A stretch of DNA of 64,000 bases from Proteus terrae (GTDB lineage Bacteria; Pseudomonadota; Gammaproteobacteria; Enterobacterales; Enterobacteriaceae), in contig NZ_PENS01000008.1 of assembly GCF_003144325.1 (NCBI RefSeq), positions 178,536-242,535 on the forward strand, given 5' to 3'. The notes under the pieces are model-generated. The model was not told where the DNA came from. It was given only the letters and a program-made list of their open reading frames with translations, and did not search any database. A program made the position numbers and the translations under genes. Numbering within the stretch: the first letter of the stretch is position 1; every line of letters begins with the position of its first letter. Shown one piece after another: positions 53,632 to 62,366 of the stretch.

Positions 53632-54771
53632 TTAAAGCTCTTCTAATGGATAGCTACGGAAGCTCCATAATCCTAGCGCTTTTAAGCCATCACGATAGAT
53701 ACCTTGTATATCTGATTTACTTGCCTTTTGTAATTCAGCTAATGGCTTATCCGGTGCAACAACAGTTAGATAAGAAATATCACTTGGGCCACTTTGCCAG
53801 CTTGCAAGCGTGAAAATCGCATCAGCTCGACGAACATGACTACCAGAGCTAATAATAACGGCTGTTTTAATACGATGTTTGGTTAAGGCATAGCGGCTAA
53901 ATAATGCATTTTCGACGGTTGTACGCGCATAGTTCTCTTGATGAATACGCTCTGGTGCAATACCATTTTTCACCAACCAATCCGCCATTAACTTTCCTTC
54001 TGTTTGATGTGCTTTAGGCACACCACCCGTCACGATAATCATGGCTTCAGGTAATTGTTTAGCGACTTCTAAGGTTTTATTTAGACGTTCAATTAAGATT
54101 TTATTCATTGTACCATCAGGATTCAATGCATAACCCAATGTCACAATCGCATTGTTATCTTTGGTTTTATTTAGTTTTGCCAAATCTGTTTGCGTTAATT
54201 TATCACTTAACGGCATTTTGCTGACACGATCTATCTCAGCAAAGAAACGTTTGAGTTCATCCGCTTTCGCCGGATTTAATGATTTTAATTTAGTGAAATA
54301 GGCTTCACTTTCTTTATCTTTACCTTCGAAACGTGTCCACGAAGTCACATAAATTAACGCATCAATATCATCAGGAGCGGCTTCTAAAATCTGTTTATAA
54401 ATCGTAACTGCACGAGAAACATCATTGTTATAAATATAAGCACTCGCCGTACTAAACAGTAAATCTAAACGATAAGGTTCTAACTTATAAGCTTGTTGCA
54501 GTTTTTGCGCCACAATTTCCATATTTGATGGCAGCTTTCCCGTAAATCCAGCATCAGAAACACGTGCAGGTGACTTAAATGCCTCTAATGCATCTTGTAT
54601 CAAACTATCAACCACCTGACGCTGAGAAACATATTGCTGATAGCTATTATCCGGTTGATGAACTTTTTGATAAGCCAATGCATTTGATGAGACAGTAAAA
54701 CCTAAAGCAGCAATCGCTAACGAAATGACTGTTTTCTTGATATGAAGTGAAACACGGGAAGGTTGCGCCAT
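53632..54771 (-). CDS. Exported TPR-like plus DUF218 (YdcF/ElyC/SanA-type) protein
   Basis: This 379-residue protein has an N-terminal signal sequence or anchor (about residues 12-34, ending ALA). Two or three TPR-like helices follow (LEPYRLDLLFSTASAYIYNN, AVTIYKQILEAAPDDIDALI). The C-terminal domain is DUF218-like: AIVTLGYALNPDGTMN, MIIVTGGVPKAHQTEGKLMA, GIAPERIHQENYARTTVENA and AVIISSGSHVRRA. DUF218 proteins such as ElyC and SanA act in envelope and peptidoglycan-precursor maintenance, with unknown chemistry. The TPR fusion and export are the unusual points. It is a single gene. Confidence 0.8.
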   Translation of the reverse strand: MAQPSRVSLHIKKTVISLAIAALGFTVSSNALAYQKVHQPDNSYQQYVSQRQVVDSLIQDALEAFKSPARVSDAGFTGKLPSNMEIVAQKLQQAYKLEPYRLDLLFSTASAYIYNNDVSRAVTIYKQILEAAPDDIDALIYVTSWTRFEGKDKESEAYFTKLKSLNPAKADELKRFFAEIDRVSKMPLSDKLTQTDLAKLNKTKDNNAIVTLGYALNPDGTMNKILIERLNKTLEVAKQLPEAMIIVTGGVPKAHQTEGKLMADWLVKNGIAPERIHQENYARTTVENALFSRYALTKHRIKTAVIISSGSHVRRADAIFTLASWQSGPSDISYLTVVAPDKPLAELQKASKSDIQGIYRDGLKALGLWSFRSYPLEEL

Positions 54772-55116
54772 TATCTTGTCCTTTTACGAAAAATAGTCTG
54801 CTTCTTCATCTGAGCGAATGAAGATAGAGAGTGTGACTCCTCACACCTAATGGCAAAAGAAATACACACCGATAAATCTATACCTGTTATCTATCATAGA
54901 GATCCCCGCATTAATTTTCAGTAACCTTCTTCACCTTATTGAAAAAAATAGCATTATTACGCAGATAGCTTATTTAACGGATTTTTTTATATATTTTTAT
55001 CTTTTGGTAAGTGATTTTGTTCTGATAAGTCATCAGTGATAAAGAATAAAAGGCGTTTACTCAGGAAGAAAAAACATTGCGTTTTGAGGGCAGTGATTAT
55101 TTTTATTCTTAAATAT
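54772..55116. other. 345-bp intergenic region between nadR and the TPR/DUF218 gene
   Basis: AT-rich sequence with no open frame or RNA gene evident. It presumably carries the promoter of the minus-strand gene ending at 53632. Confidence 0.4.
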
Positions 55117-55140
55117 AAAACGCCCTTGAAGGCGTTTTAT
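55117..55140 (-). terminator. Terminator of the serB-radA-nadR operon
   Basis: AAAACGCC-CTTGAA-GGCGTTTT followed by A/T runs, 12 bp after the nadR stop. Confidence 0.9.
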
Positions 55141-55150
55141 ATTTATGTTT

Positions 55151-56395
55151 TTACTCAATATGCTTTGATTGCATCATCAATAATTCTCTGACCAATTCAA
55201 CGCAACTTAAGAAGCGTTCATCATAATCAGGGGAGTTAACTTTGATATACTCAATATTGTTTTTATCGAGCATTTCCATTAACAAGGTTTGGAAACGCCG
55301 ACGATCTTTATCACTCCCTAAACTACGCAAACCATCGGCTACCCATGGCGTGTTATTTTCTAGCAAAATAACTAAATCAAAACGGTATTCATCAATCAGA
55401 GCTTGAACAAAAGGATGCTCTTTACCTTCATAACGCAAACAGAATGCCTGCGTTGTGACAAAATCCGTATCAACAAAAGCGACTTTATTTGCATATTTAA
55501 CAGCAAAATCAATATATTGAGCATGCCCTAATGCAATTTTATCGTAGTCGGAATATTGTAATGCCATTTCATCACCACCAAGGTGAGAAAACACATAATC
55601 ACGACCATATTCCCATGCACTTGTCGTATTGAAAATATTAGCAAGCTTATTCACTAACGTTGATTTACCGCTGGATTCACCACCTAAAATCGCTACTGTG
55701 CGCACAAAGAAGGGTTTTACTTCTGTTGGAATATATTCCCAATATTTAAAAGGCGCTTGGCGGATTTGACTGCCACTGATATTCATAAATGAGCGTTCAG
55801 GATCAATCAGAACCGTTTCAATACCCAAGAAAGCATTATATTGATCCGCATCTTCCCGTTCACTGGTATAGATAAAATCAGGGGTTATCTGCTTTTCACG
55901 CAAAAATGTTTTGATCCCTTCACTCCACATTTCCCAACCATGAGGCTGTGGCTCTATACCGTATTCATCAAACTCATGAATACGGATATTCTTTTGATAT
56001 TTAAAGGTTTGTAATAACCAGCGTAATCTATCACTGACCGTAGGTTGCTGTGACATCGCACTGTTGATAAAGAGGTTTTTATCACGAGGCTCGTCATGAC
56101 ATAAAATGACATGTAATTCATCGACTTGACTACAAGCACGTTGAATTAAGTAAATATGTCCGGTGTGAAGAGGATAAAATTTGCCAAAAATCACACCGAT
56201 AGTTTTCTTTTTCACTGGGTATTCTAACCCTAGAAATTGGTGTAATGCCGACATCTTTTGAGCACTGGGACTCTTGATTTTATTATTAATCAATTGGCTA
56301 AGATAGCCTTTCGTCATATCACTTTTATCAGCAACTTGTTGTAAAGTATATCCATTTTTTCTGATAGCCTGTTTGATATAATCAAAAGAACCCAT
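55151..56395 (-). CDS. nadR: Trifunctional NAD biosynthesis regulator/NMN adenylyltransferase/ribosylnicotinamide kinase NadR
   Basis: This 414-residue protein (E. coli 410) has three domains. An N-terminal helix-turn-helix (LQQVADKSDMTKGYLSQLIN) represses NAD genes. The nucleotidyltransferase domain (about 60-225) has GVIFGKFYPLHTGHIYLIQR and SGSQIRQAPFKYWEYIP. The C-terminal P-loop kinase (GGESSGKSTLVNKL) phosphorylates nicotinamide riboside. It is last in serB-radA-nadR, 11 bp after radA, as in E. coli. Confidence 0.96.
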   Translation of the reverse strand: MGSFDYIKQAIRKNGYTLQQVADKSDMTKGYLSQLINNKIKSPSAQKMSALHQFLGLEYPVKKKTIGVIFGKFYPLHTGHIYLIQRACSQVDELHVILCHDEPRDKNLFINSAMSQQPTVSDRLRWLLQTFKYQKNIRIHEFDEYGIEPQPHGWEMWSEGIKTFLREKQITPDFIYTSEREDADQYNAFLGIETVLIDPERSFMNISGSQIRQAPFKYWEYIPTEVKPFFVRTVAILGGESSGKSTLVNKLANIFNTTSAWEYGRDYVFSHLGGDEMALQYSDYDKIALGHAQYIDFAVKYANKVAFVDTDFVTTQAFCLRYEGKEHPFVQALIDEYRFDLVILLENNTPWVADGLRSLGSDKDRRRFQTLLMEMLDKNNIEYIKVNSPDYDERFLSCVELVRELLMMQSKHIE

Positions 56396-56406
56396 ACTTT
56401 TCTCCT

Positions 56407-57798
56407 TTAGAAATCTTCCAAATCATCAAGGACAGATAACGCATCTGACAGCTTCTTCACACCATATACTTTCATATCAGGGGGATTTTTTTTCGGCATA
56501 TTTGCACTAGGTACAATTGCCCGTTTAAATCCATGTTTTGCAGCTTCTGCAATGCGCTCTTGTCCACTAGGTACAGGTCGAATTTCTCCCGCAAGCCCCA
56601 CTTCACCAAATATCACTAAATCACGCGGTAAAGGGCGATTACGAAAACTTGATACTAATGATAATAACAAGGCTAAATCTGCACTAGTTTCTGTGACTTT
56701 TACCCCACCAACTACATTCACAAAAACGTCTTGATCAGACATTTGTAACCCGCCATGGCGATGTAAAACGGCAAGTAAAATAGCAAGGCGATTTTGCTCT
56801 AATCCCACCGCAACACGCCGTGGATTAGATAACATTGAGTGGTCAACTAACGCTTGGATTTCCACCAACAAAGGCCTTGTACCTTCCCACACCACCATCA
56901 CAGAACTACCTGAAGTAATTTCATCACCTCGACTTAAAAAGATAGCAGAGGGATTGCTCACCTCTCGTAATCCTTGCTCTGTCATGGCAAAAACGCCTAA
57001 TTCATTAACGGCGCCAAAACGGTTTTTATGGCTGCGTAAAGTACGAAAACGAGAGTCTGTTTCACCATCCAACATAACTGAGCAGTCGATACAGTGTTCC
57101 AACACTTTAGGCCCAGCCAAGGTGCCATCTTTTGTCACATGGCCTACCATAATAATGGCAACATCATTAGTTTTAGCAAAACGAGTCAGATATGCGGCTG
57201 TTTCACGGACTTGAGCAACACTGCCCGGCGAAGATTGAATATCCGCCATATGCATCACTTGAATAGAGTCAATCACCATTAATTTAGGTTGTTCTTGTGA
57301 GGCAATTAAACAAATCTGTTCAATACTGGTTTCTGACAACATATTCAGTTCTGCTGTTGGTAAACCTAATCGATGAGCGCGCATAGCGACTTGTTGTAGC
57401 GACTCTTCACCCGTGACATACAGTGTTTTCATTTCAGTCGCTAAACGACACATGGTTTGTAGCAATAAAGTACTTTTACCTGCGCCGGGGCTTCCCCCGA
57501 TTAAAATGGCACTTCCGGGAACAACACCACCACCTAGTACGCGGTCAAACTCTTTAAACCCTGTGGAAAATCGAGGTAATGCTTCAAGGCTAATTTCCGA
57601 TAATTTTTGAACACGACTAACACCTTTTGCATCACCCGCAAATCCACTAAAACGCTCGTTGCGTGAAGAAGGGGCTGCGGCAAGGCGCACTTCTGTAATT
57701 GTATTCCACGCATGACAAGCAGAACATTGCCCCTGCCAGCGAGGGTAATCTGCACCACATTCGTTACATACAAAGGCTCTTTTTGCTGCTTTTGCCAC
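56407..57798 (-). CDS. radA: DNA repair protein RadA (Sms)
   Basis: This 463-residue RecA-related ATPase (E. coli 460) is active in branch migration during recombination. Order: N-terminal C4 zinc finger (CNECGADYPRWQGQCSAC), RecA core with Walker A GGSPGAGKSTLLLQ, the RadA KNRFG motif (SHKNRFGAVNELGVF), and a C-terminal Lon-like domain (VNVVGGVKVTETSADLALLL). It sits between serB (38-bp gap) and nadR (11-bp gap). Confidence 0.96.
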   Translation of the reverse strand: MAKAAKRAFVCNECGADYPRWQGQCSACHAWNTITEVRLAAAPSSRNERFSGFAGDAKGVSRVQKLSEISLEALPRFSTGFKEFDRVLGGGVVPGSAILIGGSPGAGKSTLLLQTMCRLATEMKTLYVTGEESLQQVAMRAHRLGLPTAELNMLSETSIEQICLIASQEQPKLMVIDSIQVMHMADIQSSPGSVAQVRETAAYLTRFAKTNDVAIIMVGHVTKDGTLAGPKVLEHCIDCSVMLDGETDSRFRTLRSHKNRFGAVNELGVFAMTEQGLREVSNPSAIFLSRGDEITSGSSVMVVWEGTRPLLVEIQALVDHSMLSNPRRVAVGLEQNRLAILLAVLHRHGGLQMSDQDVFVNVVGGVKVTETSADLALLLSLVSSFRNRPLPRDLVIFGEVGLAGEIRPVPSGQERIAEAAKHGFKRAIVPSANMPKKNPPDMKVYGVKKLSDALSVLDDLEDF

Positions 57799-57836
57799 AC
57801 TTCTCTCCCAACAATAACTATTTTAGAAAAACACCA

Positions 57837-58814
57837 TTAGCGCTCTTCGTGTTTTAAACCACCACTTAAAATACACAATACACCCATTAGATCGGCGTGG
57901 CGGATCGCCACTTTTGCCTGAGCATACACTTTAGGTTTTGCATGATAAGCAATGCCAAGCCCTGCTTTTCTCAACATTTTAAGATCGTTTGCACCATCCC
58001 CAATGGCAATGGTTTGCTCTATTGGGATCTCTAAATCCTTGGCTAAACGTGCAAGGACTTGTGCTTTATATTTCGCATCAACAATCGGGCCTTTAACTTT
58101 ACCCGTTAGTTTGCCATCTTTAATTTCAAGATGATTAGCAACAGCAGCCACTAAACGTAATTTTTGTTTTAAGTTATCAGCAAAATAAGTAAAACCGCCA
58201 GATGCGATAGCAATATGCCAATCCATCGCCTGAAGCTTTCGAACTAGACTCGTTAACCCTGGCATAAGAGGCAGATCATCCATCACTTTTTGTAAAATAG
58301 AAGCATCAGCACCTTTAAGTTCAGCAACACGCAGTTTTAAGCTTTCACTAAAATCCATTTCACCTTGCATTGCTCGCTCTGTTATCGCAGCAACTTTATC
58401 TCCCACTCCTGCTAGTTTGGCGATTTCATCAATACATTCAATTTGAATTGCCGTTGAATCCATATCCATCACTAAAAGCCCAGGAGAACGTAAACGAGGA
58501 ATTTCACCTAGCGGAACGACATCTAGGCCACACTCATCGGATAAACGGCGGATCCGGCGAGTTAGGCTGCCTGCAATACGCACAACTTGGTAATCATCAA
58601 TGCGCCATGAAGAAACCACGACGATTGCCACACCCAATTTATGTTGGAACTCACTTATTCTTTTCTTATCAAGTTCCCGTCCATAAAGTAACCACCCACT
58701 ATCTCCAGCACGGTAATCTAGTGGCATTACCTCTTCACCACTGAGTGACAACGGCAGACCTGGCCATTTACGGATTTCATCCGGTAAATAGCAATAGGTC
58801 AGACTATTTGACAT
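57837..58814 (-). CDS. serB: Phosphoserine phosphatase SerB
   Basis: This 325-residue enzyme (E. coli 322) performs the last step of serine synthesis. HAD motifs are DMDSTAIQIECIDEIA (nucleophile Asp), IASGGFTYF (Ser), and IAIGDGANDLKML (Asp). An ACT-like N-terminal part (about 1-110) is conserved. It is first of serB-radA-nadR and divergent from ytjB, with 103 bp between starts. Confidence 0.96.
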   Translation of the reverse strand: MSNSLTYCYLPDEIRKWPGLPLSLSGEEVMPLDYRAGDSGWLLYGRELDKKRISEFQHKLGVAIVVVSSWRIDDYQVVRIAGSLTRRIRRLSDECGLDVVPLGEIPRLRSPGLLVMDMDSTAIQIECIDEIAKLAGVGDKVAAITERAMQGEMDFSESLKLRVAELKGADASILQKVMDDLPLMPGLTSLVRKLQAMDWHIAIASGGFTYFADNLKQKLRLVAAVANHLEIKDGKLTGKVKGPIVDAKYKAQVLARLAKDLEIPIEQTIAIGDGANDLKMLRKAGLGIAYHAKPKVYAQAKVAIRHADLMGVLCILSGGLKHEER

Positions 58815-58917
58815 ACTTATTCTCCTGTTTTCCCCTGTCTGAACAAAATAATCGTTATTCAGCCTATTCTATCTCTGGCTCATCTGGCAACATGCACATA
58901 CTTGCTCACGCAAAAGG

Positions 58918-59640
58918 ATGAACATGCTTAAAGACAAACTAAAATTCAAACTACAAAAAACGGCGATTATACTGATTTGTATCGCACTATTGGCATTTCT
59001 TATGCAAGGCGCGTCTTATTTTAGCCGTGCAAATCAGCACGCCCGCATTACTCAGTTTGAAGAACTTGCAAAAACGCTGGCAGAACAAGTTGCGTTCTCT
59101 TTATCCACTTATATAGATGACAGTAGCAAAGATAACGTAAATCCCCTCATTATGGCTAATTTAAATCATCTGACTCACGATAGTCGGGTGCTTGATGCCA
59201 GTCTTTATTTAGAAGATGGTACACAAATAGCGCATAGTGGTGAAAATGTCACTGTTAAAGAGCGATTAGCACTAGAAGGGCAAAAAAGTGGAGGTTCTTT
59301 TAATCACCAACTCGTTGTGCCTGTGCCGGGTAAAGATAAACCCAAAGGCTTTTTAAGGCTTACGCTGGATACTCATCAACTTGTCACTGAATCAAGCCAA
59401 GTCGATAACACAACAAATTTATTACGTGTAATGTTATTAGTTGCGCTTGCGATTGGCTTTTTGCTTTCTCATAACCTTCTTCAACTAACCCCCGTTCATT
59501 GGCAACAATCTCCTTATTTATTAACCGCCAATTTACCGCCTCGTACTGAAAAAGAAGAGACTGAAGAAAACGAGAGTAATGAAGAAAAAGGATCTACTGA
59601 GGAAGATAACGACGCGGAAAATAAAATAGAAAAGTCATAA
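58918..59640 (+). CDS. ytjB: Membrane protein YtjB (Smp)
   Basis: This 240-residue inner membrane protein resembles E. coli Smp/YtjB (about 214), conserved next to serB and divergent from it. A membrane span at about residues 14-32 (TAIILICIALLAFLMQGASY), a periplasmic sensor-like domain (TLAEQVAFSLSTYIDD, LDASLYLEDGTQIAHSG), and a second span at about 168-186. The tail (about 210-240) is a strongly acidic Glu/Asn run absent in E. coli as I recall it. The function is unknown. A codon-3 ATG is an alternative start. Confidence 0.88.
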   Translation: MNMLKDKLKFKLQKTAIILICIALLAFLMQGASYFSRANQHARITQFEELAKTLAEQVAFSLSTYIDDSSKDNVNPLIMANLNHLTHDSRVLDASLYLEDGTQIAHSGENVTVKERLALEGQKSGGSFNHQLVVPVPGKDKPKGFLRLTLDTHQLVTESSQVDNTTNLLRVMLLVALAIGFLLSHNLLQLTPVHWQQSPYLLTANLPPRTEKEETEENESNEEKGSTEEDNDAENKIEKS

Positions 59641-59665
59641 TTTTTATTCTATTGAGAAGTCACTA

Positions 59666-59707
59666 AGTGGGTTGAGTCATTCATTAGCTGAACTCACTTT
59701 TTTTATT
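59666..59707 (+). terminator. Terminator after ytjB
   Basis: AGTGGGTT and AACTCACT (one G-T pair) across a 17-base loop, followed by seven or more T residues. Confidence 0.75.
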
Positions 59708-59878
59708 TCTGGCTAACCAGAATTTAAATTAGATATATCTAATTTATACGTATTTTCGTGCTATTTCCTTAATCTTTAAAGGGGTTTTGTTTAAAGTCAC
59801 GGTAAATTCTCACCAAGTCATTAACCTAAAAAGATAAGTTTTAAATCTTTTTCTGGCTCTTTGAGTACTGAGGTGGTT

Positions 59879-61420
59879 ATGACTGAACAATCTGTTATCC
59901 AACGTTGTCAACAAATCGTAGAAAACCCAACCCTTTCCCCTGAACAAAAACGTCATTTTCTCGCTTTAGAAGCTGAAAATATGTTGCCTTATCCCTCACT
60001 TCCTGAGGATGCAGCTAAAGCGCTTAATGAACGGGTTATCTGTGATATGTATGAAGGTCACGCCCCTTATAAACCACGTTATGTCTTGCCTGATTATGCG
60101 AAGTTTTTAGCACAAGGCTCTCGCTATTTAGAACTAGAACCTGCGCAAGATTTTGACGATGCCTTAAACATGCTGACTATTCTTTATCATCATGTTCCTT
60201 CTGTAACCTCTATGCCTGTTTACTTAGGCCGCATTGATAAAATCTTACTGCCTTATGTTGGCAACCTTACCGAAGAACAGCTTTACCCTAAATTAAAACG
60301 CTTCTGGCGCTATCTTGATAGAACGCTACCAGATGCCTTTATGCACGCCAATATTGGCCCAGAAGACTCTGTCCTTACACGTCTCATTCTTAAAGTGGAT
60401 GTTGAGCTTCAGCAAGTCGCACCTAATCTCACGTTTATTTATGATGCGAAATCAACGCCTGCTGATTTACTTCACCAAGCTATCACCAATATTTGCCACA
60501 GTAGTAAACCTCACATTGCTAATGGTACGTTGCAAGATGCAGTATTTGGCAAAGATGAATACGGAATTGTGAGTTGTTATAATTCTTTGCCTCAAAGTGG
60601 TGGAGGTAGCACCTTAGTGCGCATAAATCTCAAAGAGGTTGCACAGCGTAGCCAAAATAGCCCCGATTTTCTTGATAATGTATTGCCTTTTTATATGCAA
60701 AAACAAATTGAGATCATTGATGCTCGTTGTGAGTTTCTCTATGAAAAATCTAACTTCTTTAAACAGAGTTTCTTAGTTGAAGAAGGATTAATCTCACCTG
60801 ATCGTTTTGCCCCTATGTTTGGGATCTATGGCATGGCAGAAGCAGTAGCACTTTTACTTGAAAAAGAAGGTAAAAATGTCGCTTATGGTGATAATGAATC
60901 TGCCAACAAACTTAGCTATATGATCAGTGAAAAATTGGCCCAATTTGTTACCAAAACACCCGTGAAATATGGTTGGAAACACAGAGCTATGCTACATGCT
61001 CAATCGGGTATTAGTTCAGATATTGGCACAACACCTGCGACTCGTATTCCTTATGGTAAAGAGCCCGATCCTGTTACCCATTTAATGACGGTTGCACCTC
61101 ATCATCAATTTTATACCTCAGGGATCAGCGATATTTTAACGGTTGATGAAACGATCAAACAAAACCCTGATGCCCTAATGCAACTCTGCTTAGGCGCGTT
61201 CTCTTCTGGATTAAGAGAATTTACTGCCAATGTGGGCGGAAATGATCTTGTCCGTGTGACAGGTTATATGGTTCGCTTATCTGATTTGAAAAAGTATAAA
61301 GAAGAAGGCTCTCGCCTAAATACCACTTGGTTAGGTGATGAAGCCACAGCAAACTGTCATATTACTGAACGTAAACCACGAGTTATCAGTCATGAACAGC
61401 AGATGCGCTTCGATAAGTAA
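59879..61420 (+). CDS. yjjI: Glycyl radical enzyme-like protein YjjI
   Basis: The start is ATG 59879 (GAGGTGG ribosome site), 513 residues (E. coli YjjI 516). It aligns with remembered YjjI through EGHAPYKPRYVLPDYAKFL and LTILYHHVPSVTSMPVYLG. The C-terminal VRVTGYMVRL matches the glycyl-radical loop of pyruvate formate-lyase (IRVSGYAVRF), making Gly462 the radical site. Cys in IVSCYNSLP is a candidate thiyl residue. The substrate is unknown. It overlaps the activase gene yjjW by 29 bp. In E. coli the pair sits beside deoC; here it is over 20 kb away. Confidence 0.92.
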   Translation: MTEQSVIQRCQQIVENPTLSPEQKRHFLALEAENMLPYPSLPEDAAKALNERVICDMYEGHAPYKPRYVLPDYAKFLAQGSRYLELEPAQDFDDALNMLTILYHHVPSVTSMPVYLGRIDKILLPYVGNLTEEQLYPKLKRFWRYLDRTLPDAFMHANIGPEDSVLTRLILKVDVELQQVAPNLTFIYDAKSTPADLLHQAITNICHSSKPHIANGTLQDAVFGKDEYGIVSCYNSLPQSGGGSTLVRINLKEVAQRSQNSPDFLDNVLPFYMQKQIEIIDARCEFLYEKSNFFKQSFLVEEGLISPDRFAPMFGIYGMAEAVALLLEKEGKNVAYGDNESANKLSYMISEKLAQFVTKTPVKYGWKHRAMLHAQSGISSDIGTTPATRIPYGKEPDPVTHLMTVAPHHQFYTSGISDILTVDETIKQNPDALMQLCLGAFSSGLREFTANVGGNDLVRVTGYMVRLSDLKKYKEEGSRLNTTWLGDEATANCHITERKPRVISHEQQMRFDK

Positions 61421-62255
61421 GATCCTCCCCTTCTCTTGTGTTGATGGCCCAGGCAATCGTCTGGCCATCTTCCTACAAGGGTGTAATCTACGCTGTAAAA
61501 ATTGTCACAATCCCTACACCATGGGGATCTGTGACAATTGTGGTGACTGCATTCCAGCTTGCCCACAGCAAGCACTTTCATTACAAAATGGTGTGATAAA
61601 TTGGAACAGCGCCAGTTGTGAACAATGTGATACTTGTATTCAGCAATGCCCACGTCAATCAAGCCCGATGACGTTAACTTATACTGTCAATGAATTAATG
61701 GCGCTCACCCGTAAATATGCAGCATTTATTAATGGCGTAACAGTAAGTGGTGGTGAATCTACATTACAACTTCCTTTTTTAATTGATTACTTTAAGGCAA
61801 TCAAGGAAGCACCGGATCTTAAGCATCTTACTTGTTTAATCGACAGTAACGGCACACTTTCACTTAATGGCTGGCAAAAAATCGCCCCTTATATGGACGG
61901 TGCTATGATTGATTTAAAAAGTTGGAATGAAGATACTCATATTTATTTAACAGGTCGAGGTAATCAGCGAATTAAAGAATCAATAAAATGGTTAGCTAAT
62001 AATCATTTACTTACAGAATTACGCCTTTTATATATACCCGAGAAAACTGACTATTTAGAAAATATTGAATTACTTTCTCAATTTATTAATTCACTTGGTG
62101 AATCCATATTAATTAGAATTAATGCTTTTCATCAGCATGGAGTATATGGTGAGGCTGGTAATTGGCGTGCAACTTCTCAAAAAGAAGTTATTAATTTAAT
62201 GAATGAATTCAAAGCTAGAAACATTAATTCAATTAAAATACCAAATGTTTATTAA
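61392..62255 (+). CDS. yjjW: Radical SAM glycyl-radical activating enzyme YjjW
   Basis: The ATG at 61392 lies inside yjjI and gives 287 residues, the E. coli length. It uses SAM and a 4Fe-4S cluster to place the radical on YjjI. The radical SAM cluster is CNLRCKNC, preceded by FSCVDGPGNRLAIFLQG. A ferredoxin-like insert with eight cysteines follows (CDNCGDCIPACP, CEQCDTCIQQCP). Then TVSGGEST and LIDSNG (SAM-binding) and the C-terminal INAFHQHGVYGEA. An oxygen-sensitive, anaerobic system is expected. Confidence 0.95.
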   Translation: MNSRCASISKILPFSCVDGPGNRLAIFLQGCNLRCKNCHNPYTMGICDNCGDCIPACPQQALSLQNGVINWNSASCEQCDTCIQQCPRQSSPMTLTYTVNELMALTRKYAAFINGVTVSGGESTLQLPFLIDYFKAIKEAPDLKHLTCLIDSNGTLSLNGWQKIAPYMDGAMIDLKSWNEDTHIYLTGRGNQRIKESIKWLANNHLLTELRLLYIPEKTDYLENIELLSQFINSLGESILIRINAFHQHGVYGEAGNWRATSQKEVINLMNEFKARNINSIKIPNVY

Positions 62256-62366
62256 TATATAATAACTTACTCCTATTGGATGCAATAATTATATAATTTT
62301 ATCTATTTGACTTTAATTAACTCAGAAGATAATCTCATTTAGAAAATCTCTTTATGGGCTCCTGCT

